Source: Halomicrobium urmianum
Lineage (GTDB): Archaea > Halobacteriota > Halobacteria > Halobacteriales > Haloarculaceae
Length of the DNA stretch: 64,000 bases
Assembly: GCF_020217425.1 (NCBI RefSeq)
Contig: NZ_CP084091.1
Location: 186,001 to 250,000 of the forward strand
Direction: 5' to 3'
Made by a program: the position numbers and the translations under genes
Shown: positions 9,076 to 17,280 of the stretch, one piece after another
Layout: each line of letters opens with the position of its first letter
How positions within the stretch are numbered: the first letter of the stretch is position 1
Notes under the pieces: generated by a model
The model's input: the letters and a program-made list of their open reading frames with translations, nothing else
Told to the model about the DNA's origin: nothing
Databases searched by the model: none

Positions 9076-9906
9076 ATGGGACCAGACGTCTCGACACCGC
9101 AGAAGACACCACAGACAGCCGCTTGGAATCCCCGCGAGCTCGTCGAAGAACTGTGGTGCCGCAATCCAATCCTGTTCGCCGTGGCGGCGGTCAACGCAGT
9201 GTTGTTCGTGGCGTTTAGCGCTGGAATCGTCCTCGATCCGACGACAGTGAACGGCGAACCGGCCTGGCTCAAGCCCACGAAGTTCGCCGGATCGATTGCA
9301 CTTGTAAGCGCAACGCTCAGTTGGGTGGGTATTCACCTCCCGGTCCAGCCTCGATTCCGTCGGCGTGTGTCACTTATTGTCAGTTGCGGCTTCCTGATTG
9401 AAATCGCGCTCATCGGCGGCCAGGCCGCTCGCGGCGTCGGCTCTCACTTCAACCGCACGACGGCCCTAGATGCGGCGATCGGCGCCGTGATGGGCGTGAC
9501 CATCGTGATCGTGACCGGCACTATCGCGCTCCTCGCCGTCCGGGCACGTCGCGGTGAGTTTGCCGTTCATCCGGCGTTCGCTACTGGAATCCTTCTGGGA
9601 ATCGGCGTGTTCGTCGTCGGTGCATTCGAGGGCGGCACCATGATTGCCCTCCAGTCCCGGACTCTCGCCACCACCGGACCGACGGTTCCGGTCGTCGGCT
9701 GGCAGGTCATCGGCGGCTTCCGCCTCACCCACTTCATCGGCCTGCACGCACTGCAGGCGCTCCCGCTGGCTGGCTACCTCGCTGCTGGTGGCCGCGACAG
9801 CGAGCCGCTCGCCCATGCGCGTCGGATGGTGGTCGTAGCTGCCAGTGGATACGTACTGATACTCGCGGCGACTCTCACACTGGGCATGGTGCCGCTTTTC
9901 ATCTAA
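9076..9906 (+). CDS. Multi-pass membrane protein
   Basis: 276 residues from the ATG at 9076. About seven hydrophobic segments follow a 30-residue polar N-terminus; loops contain NRTTALDAAIG and GGFRLTHFIGLHALQALPL, with His residues inside or near helices. No transporter signature was recognised. The divergent HTH_10 regulator and shared palindrome suggest that expression is controlled by an environmental signal. An in-frame upstream extension to 8965 overlaps the operator and is rejected. Confidence 0.7.
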   Translation: MGPDVSTPQKTPQTAAWNPRELVEELWCRNPILFAVAAVNAVLFVAFSAGIVLDPTTVNGEPAWLKPTKFAGSIALVSATLSWVGIHLPVQPRFRRRVSLIVSCGFLIEIALIGGQAARGVGSHFNRTTALDAAIGAVMGVTIVIVTGTIALLAVRARRGEFAVHPAFATGILLGIGVFVVGAFEGGTMIALQSRTLATTGPTVPVVGWQVIGGFRLTHFIGLHALQALPLAGYLAAGGRDSEPLAHARRMVVVAASGYVLILAATLTLGMVPLFI

Positions 9907-10032
9907 CTCCAGTAGCAGTGTGCGATGAGAATGAACCCGATGCGATAGGATCTACAGTGGTACGTCGCAGGTGCTATTTATCAGCTATTTCACTGTCTAT
10001 CCTATCTAAAGAATAGAATTCCGACAGAGCCG

Positions 10033-10473
10033 CTATGGCGTCTGGAGTTCTCGAACTGGCTTCACCACAAACGTGTCTGGTTCACTGGTTGGTCCCTTAG
10101 CTGATCGTTCCGCCGGCACCGAGGCCGACCGCGTGAGCTGGGTGATGAGCTCGTCACGAATGATCTGTCGAGGGACGGTGGTCTCGTGCCAGCCCAGCCG
10201 GTCGTCGTAGTGCCGCTTCTGGAACTGCTCGCCGACGTCGTCCACGGAGACGTACTGCGTCCGTGTCTCCCATCCGACCTGCCGGGAGACGAAGACAGCG
10301 CCCACGGCCTCGTGCGTGAGCTCGACAAGGGTACACTCCACGAGCGCGATGACTGACGCGTGATCCCGGTCGGTCGGGACCGTCACCTCGAGGTCCGCCC
10401 ATGGTGCCTCATCGTCGGCGGTGGTTGTCACTCGATGCGTTGATCGTGTCTGGCTGAGTCGTTCCGAAGCCAT
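10033..10473 (-). CDS. Hypothetical protein
   Basis: 146 residues. The central part (VIALVECTLVELTHEAVGAV, QVGWETRTQYVSVDDVGEQF) is a mix of strands and helices with an acidic surface. No known domain was recognised. It has good haloarchaeal codon bias, and two overlapping frames on the same strand are shadows. It lies between the membrane protein gene and a decayed duplicate block. Confidence 0.6.
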   Translation of the reverse strand: MASERLSQTRSTHRVTTTADDEAPWADLEVTVPTDRDHASVIALVECTLVELTHEAVGAVFVSRQVGWETRTQYVSVDDVGEQFQKRHYDDRLGWHETTVPRQIIRDELITQLTRSASVPAERSAKGPTSEPDTFVVKPVRELQTP

Positions 10474-10512
10474 CGTTTATCGGGGGCACCTGATGCGCCC
10501 CGCCACCTCCTC

Positions 10513-10833
10513 GTGGGGGCGATAGACACCACGGAACGCACCCGCTCATTCAATACTCTATATCTGATACATCTCGGAACCCTAATCCTCCGGGAACGGC
10601 CCCTCGGCCGGAGAGAGCTAGCGGTCTTTGCACACTGCATATCGGTTCTTTCTTTGGACGAAATCCGCGATATGCAAGCTGAAGTTACGGGACGAGATTA
10701 TAGTAGAGGCTCGTCGGGCGGATTTGAATCGATATTAATCACCTCGACGGATTCCAGAACACGTGTTGAGGTGCTAAAATTGCTCGACGGCCGGGTAATG
10801 AGCCTGGAATCAGGGAGAACGGATTTCCTGTGA
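10513..10833 (+). pseudogene. Decayed hypothetical gene, copy 1 of a repeated block
   Basis: The segment from about 10580 to 10905 is homologous to 50575-50905. The conserved frame gives LSLDEIRDMQAEVT here and LSLDKIHDMQTEIT in the other copy, followed by GFE, STDSR or STNCR, and LKLLD in both. Amino-acid positions are better kept than codons, so this was protein-coding. Neither copy has a convincing start, and the other has a stop just upstream of the conserved part, so both are probably remnants. Unknown function. Confidence 0.4.
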
Positions 10834-11015
10834 ATGGACGGTGCGCCCGTGCAGTCTTGTCTTAGACACCTGTAAACTGGACGTCGACAGTGAGAAATCG
10901 CCAATTCCTATGAATTCGGCGGACCTAGCGGCTGATATTGCTCGACGGGGCTCTAGTTCAATGTCTCTCGACCAGCCGCTTCATTATGTCGAAGTTCTGA
11001 TTGTCGGCGCATAAT

Positions 11016-12539
11016 TCAGAACCGCTCAGAGGGACCAGCAGATTGATCGTCGACTTGCTCATACATCTCGTCCGGGAACGGAAGGCTTCCCCAGATCGAG
11101 TAGGGGCACTGGTCCTGGCCGATGCAGTAACGTTGTAGATCGTCGTTATCGCAGTTCATCGGAAGCGGGGTGTCCCCGTCTATCGTGTTCGAGAATTCGT
11201 AGCGGATTTGGTACTCAGTCTCCTGGTCGTCGTACCACGGCCACCGGGAGAAGACGTCCTTGAGGTCCGCAACGATCTCGTCGAGACTACTGTTCCGATA
11301 CTGCGGCAGCCACATTACCATCCGCGCAAAGTTGTAGAGGTCCTTCCGAACTGGCTTCTTCTCGTGCAACCGGTCTTCCATATTGGCCATACAGGGGAGT
11401 TCGAAGAGGTCCTCGATCTCCGTTACCTCGATCTGTTCCGCCCCGTGTCCGCCCCGTCCGATACGGTACGTGTTGACTCGCCCGTCGCGGTCGATCGTGA
11501 CGGCGGAATGCGACTGGTGGTCGGCGAGCGTCTTCGCGAGACTGCTTGGACTCGATATCCCGTCCGCAACAGACGTTTCCCAGCTGTCCTCGGGCTCGTA
11601 CGCTTCGACTGCTCGGTAGAGTTCTTTTGCTGAGTGGAATTCACCTCGTTGGGCGACATCGTCGGGAGCATCACTGAGTGCGCGTTGAAGTACACGGATG
11701 GTTCGTTCGCCACGGTCCCAGTTCCGCCAGACACGCTCGTGCTGGCCAGTCTCGAGGAAGCGGTCGATCCGCTCCGTGATCGCCGACTCGTTGGTCGTCA
11801 ACCACGTCAGCTGGTCTTCTGACAGCCCCGCCTCCTGGACGTGCAGGAGTTTCTGGAACGCCCGTTCGGCGTACTCGCGATACTTGCTGTCGAAGTCCCC
11901 CACCGGGACGTACAGGTGGTTGTCTTTCACTCGCGTCAGGATTTCCCCACCATCGGTTGTCCCCGACTGACCATCGCCCCCACGGACGAGACACTTCCGG
12001 GATGCCGCAGCCATCGGGATTTCGAGGTACAGCCCCTCTCCGAACTCCGGCATCTCTTTGATACCCGTGCAAACCTGCCCCGGATGCGGCCCATCCTCAC
12101 CGGGGTCTTTGCTGTACAGTACGTCGGCGATGTCCTGCTGGAGTGAGCTACCGCCGTCCGTCCGAATGAGCGACGCGAGGTTGTTGACGTACAGCTCCCG
12201 AATGTCGTAGAGGACCTGGATATTCCGTGGCCGGGACTGTTCGAACTTGGGATGTTCTTTCACGCAGATCGCACTCAGTGTCGCGAGAACAGCGAGCGTC
12301 CCGGGCTCGTCGACGAACGGTTCCTCGGCGGCGTCGTCGCGAACCTGTTCTTTGAACGCGGCTGTCCCGAACCGTTCGATGTCGTTCAAGAGGTCGTCCG
12401 GTTGGTCCTCACCGTCGACGATGTATCGGTTGTAACCACGCGTAAACAGCTGGTTGATACGCGTTCTCCCGTACTCCAGCGGGAGCGCCGCGACCCGATA
12501 GGCAGTCTCTTCGTCGTCGACAGGGGTATCCCGGCTCAT
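11016..12539 (-). CDS. Primase large subunit-like Fe-S protein
   Basis: 507 residues. The C-terminal third resembles the PriL Fe-S domain: LPCMANMEDRL (Cys about 381), an NFARMVMWL helix, SLDEIVADLKDVFSRWPWYD, then TEYQIRYEF and MNCDN, RYCIG, QCPYSIWGSLP (Cys about 461, 470, 476). Four cysteines in this order are what a PriL-type 4Fe-4S cluster needs. The N-terminal part is not recognisable. It overlaps the upstream primase small-subunit gene by 4 bp (ATGA), so both are translated together. It should regulate primer initiation by the partner. Last gene of the transfer operon. Confidence 0.72.
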   Translation of the reverse strand: MSRDTPVDDEETAYRVAALPLEYGRTRINQLFTRGYNRYIVDGEDQPDDLLNDIERFGTAAFKEQVRDDAAEEPFVDEPGTLAVLATLSAICVKEHPKFEQSRPRNIQVLYDIRELYVNNLASLIRTDGGSSLQQDIADVLYSKDPGEDGPHPGQVCTGIKEMPEFGEGLYLEIPMAAASRKCLVRGGDGQSGTTDGGEILTRVKDNHLYVPVGDFDSKYREYAERAFQKLLHVQEAGLSEDQLTWLTTNESAITERIDRFLETGQHERVWRNWDRGERTIRVLQRALSDAPDDVAQRGEFHSAKELYRAVEAYEPEDSWETSVADGISSPSSLAKTLADHQSHSAVTIDRDGRVNTYRIGRGGHGAEQIEVTEIEDLFELPCMANMEDRLHEKKPVRKDLYNFARMVMWLPQYRNSSLDEIVADLKDVFSRWPWYDDQETEYQIRYEFSNTIDGDTPLPMNCDNDDLQRYCIGQDQCPYSIWGSLPFPDEMYEQVDDQSAGPSERF

Positions 12540-13420
12540 TCGTCGATCACCTCGGGCGTCGCTGACCGGACGTCGAAGTGTGGACTCTCGATCGGCTGGA
12601 CAATGCTGCAGACGTCAGCGTGGAGCGAGTAGGGCAGGCGGGCGACGCGACGGCGGTCGGCGGTTACGACCGGGTCGATTGGGATGTCGTAGGTTTCCAG
12701 AAGAAGATCATTCAGCACTTCGCGACTCTGTTCGTCATATCGATGTGCGGGGTCTGTATCCAGGAGGTAGACGTGGACCCCCTGTCCGCTGTACACGACC
12801 ATCGTCTCCTCGGCGTCGAAGTCGGCCTCGAAGATATCCCGCACCTCGAACCCGTACTCGATAGCTCGGTCGATGTCCTCGAACGCATACGGATACCCTG
12901 CCGGAGGGGCATCGAGGATCCCCGCGGCGTCGAGTTGTGCGTCGTCGTCCTGGTCGTCGATGTCCTCTGAGACCTGTGTCGTTGCCCGCTCTCGGGCAAT
13001 CTCTTTCGCGTCGATGTCGACCAGGAGTACCCAGGGACGCTTCCAGTGATCCAGCGCGTAGTAGACGGCGTCAGGGCGTGGACTTGGCTTCTCCAGTAGA
13101 TCCGGATCGGCGAGTGCGTACTTGCTCCGACCGAGAGGATCGTTCCGGGCAGGGTGTCGAATGAACTCTAGGACGTCCTCGAAATCGCTGAACTCGGATG
13201 TCGTCCGCTCTCCCGATGCATCGGTCTGCCACGTGTCCCGGCGAATGAAGTCCCTGTCAGGGACGCCGTCATTCCGAACCGGGTGGGGCTCTCGGAAGGC
13301 GATTGCGTACTGCTTCGGCCCGTCGGCCGTGATGAACTGGGGGAGGTCATCGACGTAGGTGGGGAACTCCTCGGCGTAATAGTCGTAGATCTCTTCGCGG
13401 GTCGCCTGCCGCCACGTCAT
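12536..13420 (-). CDS. Archaeo-eukaryotic primase, small-subunit type
   Basis: 294 residues. AEP-superfamily motifs are visible in order: WVLLVDIDAKE (DxD metal site, about residue 133), MVVYSGQGVHVYLLD (SGxGxH, about 210) and RRVARLPYSLHADVCSIV (the Arg/Ser/His nucleotide-binding motif, about 260). It should make primers on single-stranded DNA. Its start overlaps the stop of the VirD4-like gene and its stop overlaps the start of the large-subunit gene (both ATGA). Its place in a DNA-transfer operon suggests it converts transferred or replicating single strands to duplex. Confidence 0.85.
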   Translation of the reverse strand: MTWRQATREEIYDYYAEEFPTYVDDLPQFITADGPKQYAIAFREPHPVRNDGVPDRDFIRRDTWQTDASGERTTSEFSDFEDVLEFIRHPARNDPLGRSKYALADPDLLEKPSPRPDAVYYALDHWKRPWVLLVDIDAKEIARERATTQVSEDIDDQDDDAQLDAAGILDAPPAGYPYAFEDIDRAIEYGFEVRDIFEADFDAEETMVVYSGQGVHVYLLDTDPAHRYDEQSREVLNDLLLETYDIPIDPVVTADRRRVARLPYSLHADVCSIVQPIESPHFDVRSATPEVIDE

Positions 13421-16400
13421 GAGCTGACCTCCGTGTCGAGATTTTTGAAGCTCCGAACTGTGGTCAGACCCGCGGCATCGAAGTCCTCCACGGCGTCTCG
13501 AATAGAGGAGAACGACCGTGCTGCCCGACCACTGACGCTCTGTTCGATCCGGTCCGCATCGGCGAGCCGATCAAGCACCTCGACCGCCGTCTCGCGATTG
13601 TTGAACGCCCAGATTGCGTCGGCGTCAACGGCGCTGAGCTTATCGTAGTCGTCGACGGGTGCCTGGCTGTTGTTGCTCGGGAGCTCCGCTTCACCGACCC
13701 ACACGAGATTATCATCTGTGTCGAACCCAGCCACGTCGAATACGGTGTCTTCCTCGTGTTCGTAGTAGGGTTCGACCCGAGTGACCTCGTCTTGCTGCTG
13801 GAGCCACAGTTCGAGGAGCCTGACGCCGACTTTGTGTGGCGTTTTCTCGCCGACATCTCCCTTTCCGGGACCCACTGCGAGTTTCTTCCCGAGGAGTTCC
13901 CGACCGGCGGGGAGGACAGTGTAGTATTTGCGCCGGCAGACGGTTGCCTCTTCGAGGATGTCCTTGTCGGTGAGTCGCTGAATATCGAGGTCCTCGAACT
14001 CGTCCTGAAGCGACCGCATCGAGTCGAGGAGCGTATACTCGGTGGCCTCCCGGTTCATCACATCGAGGACGCGGCTCAGGAAGCGAACGTCGTCGCGACT
14101 GAGTCCACGGTTGCGGAGCTCGTCATCGGGGACGGGTACGTCGCTTTCTCGAACCGGCGACGAGCCGTTCTCGGGTCGATCTTGAGGCGCTTTCTCGTCT
14201 TCCGACGCTTCGTCTTCCGGTCCCGTTTCGTCGTCCTCTGTTTCGTCGTCTGTAGCCAGACCGCCGAAGAACGGGCTAGTCTCGTCCCGAGCATTATCTC
14301 CCGGCGCGCTCTCGGCAGTGTCACCGTCGTTGTCCGACGTGGAAGTTGTCTCGGCCGTTGCTCGCCCGATGAACGAGGATTCCGTTAGATCACTATCAGA
14401 ATCGGCGTCTGATGGGACCGGAGTATCGCTTCCCGAACTTCCCCATCCAGTTTCGTCGGGACTGTGGCTCGCTCTGGCCGTCTCTGCGAGCGCGTACTGC
14501 GTCTGAGTCCGCTGTACCATCTGTGGCCGGGCCACAGTCTCGAAATGGTCTTCCTGTGGCTCAGAGAGCGGCTGGTCGCTTTCCGGATGCCCTGGCGCAA
14601 TCGGGAGCGGCTTCAGGGAAAACGGCGCAGGGCCGGTCTCCCCGAACGACGGGCTCGGCAGTTGTGCGATCCACTCGCCGCTTGGAAGGGTATTGATCCG
14701 GTTTCTGAGCTCAGTTGGACTTAGCTCCTCGTGTGCCAGCGATTCAGCGAGAGCCCGTTCGATCGAGATGTTCCCGATGAGCTTCGTTTTGATGTTGTTG
14801 AGGACTTCGTCGTAGGCTCGTTCGCTCCGATTGCGCACCTGTTCGGGGAACTGCATCACCAGGCCCATGCTCAGGCCGAACGACCGTCCCTGGGGAAGCA
14901 GCTGCTCGGAGACGAGCTTCGTGGAGGCGACGGGGGCGGCTTCCTCTATGATGAGATTGGTAAGCTTGTCATAGTCGGCCTGCCCGTCGCGCCGACGCAC
15001 CTGGACAGCGTCCCAGAGATTGCTCAATAGCAGGAGTGTGACTGCTCGCTGGGCCTCCGGGCGAAGGTCCCCGAGGTCGAACAGAACAGTCGCGTCGTCG
15101 TCGAGGAACTCGCGGAAGTCGAACCGATTGTCCACGTACTCCCCGGCGTCATTTTGCTCGGGAACGTGGCTGAAAATCCGCCGGAGGTGAGCGTCTTCCC
15201 TGAGTTTGTCGAGCCGGTTTCCGACGGCGTCCATCGAGACCTGGAACTGGCGGTCGTCCTTCACGAAGTGCCGCGTGAGTGATTGCTCGACGTTCCGATT
15301 GTCGGCCGAAACAGGCGGAATCGACTGATCATGCTGCATCTGGAGAGCGGCCTCGAAGAGATCGTCCAGCCCGAAGGCGTCGCTCCCGTACTCCGCATCG
15401 AACAGTGCCTTGATGAGATAGCTGAGGATCTCGTTGGCGACGAACGCCTGGTCGTACTTCTCCCGGCCCATGATCATCCGCAGGATGTCGTGGAAATGGT
15501 CGACCTTGTCCTGGATCGCGTCCTCGCGACTTCGCCCGGCGTCCAGTGCCGGTCGGATGTCGAAGAAGGAGAACGCAGGCAGGGCCTCCGGGACGCGGAA
15601 CTGATAGACGTCGTCCAGACTCCCGAACCGATCGTAGTGACACCGTAGATAGTTCTCGCACATCCCATCGCCTTTCGGGTCGACGATAACGACGGGTCCG
15701 CCGGTCGTGTCTCGCAGGGAGAGGGCGTCGTTGATGATCGCCTTCGATTTCCCGCTACCCGTCGACGCGAAGCGGCCGTAGTGTGTCGTCAACAGGTCCG
15801 GCGGGATACGAACCGGGTCTGGCTGGGAGTCACCGTTCTCGTCAAGCGCGTAGCCGACGGCCATCCCGTTCTGGAATTGCTGCAGCAGGTCCGGATTGGG
15901 GCGGGGCAGTGGATTCCGGCTCTGTCGTTCGGCACGGGTGCCCCGCGTCCCTTCGACCGTCAGCTGCTCGGAGGAGGGGACCAGTACGAAGTTCGCGAGT
16001 TCCGGCCCACTGAGGACCAGTTCGGGTCGCGTCTTCCCGCGTCCGGTCGTTACCTCGCGGTCGAGTAGGCGCTGCAAAGCAGCCCGTGCGTTCTTCGTCT
16101 TCGTTGTTTCTCGGAAGCCACTGTCACGGAGCCGTTTCCCCTCGACCTCGTAGAACGGCCCGTCAAGCGGGTCGAACGCCGGGATCAGCGAGTCCATTCG
16201 GGCATCGAGATCGTCCTGCGTGTCGTCGGTGGGAACACCGATCGCTCTGATATTGGCGGTGAACGACCGCTTGGCGTTCTTCGCGTCGATGTACTCGATC
16301 CGTTTTGCGACGGACTCACTGGGCTGTCGTTCGTCCGGGTCGCTCCGTTGCTCGTCGACCGCAAGTACCGAGCCGACCAGCTCCTGGAAGAACGTGTCTC

Positions 16401-17280
16401 GTCCGTCGGCGAGGTCCTCTTTCCGCACTGCTGCATCGGACTGCCAGCTAGCCCGCCGCTGGAAGACGACCTGGAACGCGATCGGGGCTGTCGCCTCGAT
16501 CAGGTGATCGACGAGCGACGCCAGCGCTTCACCGGGTTGATCGACCGAGGGGAGATCGCCGTCTGTATCCCCGTCCGTGAACGGCGTCAGCGATGTCATC
16601 CAGTCCTGCTTCCGCGCGGCTGATCCGCACCATCGGACACCGAGCGGGGAAACCGTGTCGAGCGCCGGACGTGCGAGAATCGTCCCTTCGGTGGTCATCG
16701 TCGGCTTGTCGACGGTGGTCAGCGGATCGGTGGTCGGAATCGCATCCGGTGGACCCAGTTCGAGAACACAGTCACTAGTGACCACGTGGTGGTCCGGAGT
16801 CGACGCTGATACCGCACCGCCGTCAGCAAGCGGATTCGGTTCGGCAGTCTCAAACTCGTCCGACTCATCGTCGACGAGATCCTGGCGCTCGTCCGGGCCG
16901 AACTCGTACTGGAGCCGCCCGGCCTCGTAGTGGTCGACGAATTCCTCTCGTGTGAGCTCGATCGGCTGGACAAGTCGCGATGCGACGTCTAGCTCGACGC
17001 GTTCGACGTCGAACGTCGACGGGTAGATCAAGCGCAATCGCTTCTCGATCGTGTTCAGGTGTGCATCAGCCCCATAGAAGAACTCCACTGGCTCGTCAGC
17101 GCCCTCGCCCAAGACGAGGAACTCGAAGCGGGGTGGCGTATCACTGTGGAGCGGATTCAGCTTCGCTCCGAGTCCCGAGGATCCGGGCATGGTCAGTTTG
17201 TGGAGACTATCGAGGATTCTGGGGAGGCTCGCCGGTTCGATCTGTTCTGACGTCGGCGTCACGCGGAGATATTCAGGCAT
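13417..17280 (-). CDS. VirD4/TraG-like coupling ATPase
   Basis: 1287 residues. Walker A FASTGSGKSKA near residue 508 is followed by VVIVDPKGDGM, and a Walker B-like NLIIEEAAPV lies near 776. This is the HerA/FtsK-type motor arrangement of type IV coupling proteins. The C-terminal 300 residues contain a long acidic Ser/Thr/Asp linker and then a winged-helix-like domain and a restriction-endonuclease-like stretch (HEEDTVFDVAGFDTDDNLVWVGEAEL pattern). No clear membrane helix was seen, so membrane attachment may be through partners. It overlaps both neighbours by 4-8 bp. Probable DNA pump of the transfer apparatus. Confidence 0.82.
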   Translation of the reverse strand: MPEYLRVTPTSEQIEPASLPRILDSLHKLTMPGSSGLGAKLNPLHSDTPPRFEFLVLGEGADEPVEFFYGADAHLNTIEKRLRLIYPSTFDVERVELDVASRLVQPIELTREEFVDHYEAGRLQYEFGPDERQDLVDDESDEFETAEPNPLADGGAVSASTPDHHVVTSDCVLELGPPDAIPTTDPLTTVDKPTMTTEGTILARPALDTVSPLGVRWCGSAARKQDWMTSLTPFTDGDTDGDLPSVDQPGEALASLVDHLIEATAPIAFQVVFQRRASWQSDAAVRKEDLADGRDTFFQELVGSVLAVDEQRSDPDERQPSESVAKRIEYIDAKNAKRSFTANIRAIGVPTDDTQDDLDARMDSLIPAFDPLDGPFYEVEGKRLRDSGFRETTKTKNARAALQRLLDREVTTGRGKTRPELVLSGPELANFVLVPSSEQLTVEGTRGTRAERQSRNPLPRPNPDLLQQFQNGMAVGYALDENGDSQPDPVRIPPDLLTTHYGRFASTGSGKSKAIINDALSLRDTTGGPVVIVDPKGDGMCENYLRCHYDRFGSLDDVYQFRVPEALPAFSFFDIRPALDAGRSREDAIQDKVDHFHDILRMIMGREKYDQAFVANEILSYLIKALFDAEYGSDAFGLDDLFEAALQMQHDQSIPPVSADNRNVEQSLTRHFVKDDRQFQVSMDAVGNRLDKLREDAHLRRIFSHVPEQNDAGEYVDNRFDFREFLDDDATVLFDLGDLRPEAQRAVTLLLLSNLWDAVQVRRRDGQADYDKLTNLIIEEAAPVASTKLVSEQLLPQGRSFGLSMGLVMQFPEQVRNRSERAYDEVLNNIKTKLIGNISIERALAESLAHEELSPTELRNRINTLPSGEWIAQLPSPSFGETGPAPFSLKPLPIAPGHPESDQPLSEPQEDHFETVARPQMVQRTQTQYALAETARASHSPDETGWGSSGSDTPVPSDADSDSDLTESSFIGRATAETTSTSDNDGDTAESAPGDNARDETSPFFGGLATDDETEDDETGPEDEASEDEKAPQDRPENGSSPVRESDVPVPDDELRNRGLSRDDVRFLSRVLDVMNREATEYTLLDSMRSLQDEFEDLDIQRLTDKDILEEATVCRRKYYTVLPAGRELLGKKLAVGPGKGDVGEKTPHKVGVRLLELWLQQQDEVTRVEPYYEHEEDTVFDVAGFDTDDNLVWVGEAELPSNNSQAPVDDYDKLSAVDADAIWAFNNRETAVEVLDRLADADRIEQSVSGRAARSFSSIRDAVEDFDAAGLTTVRSFKNLDTEVSS

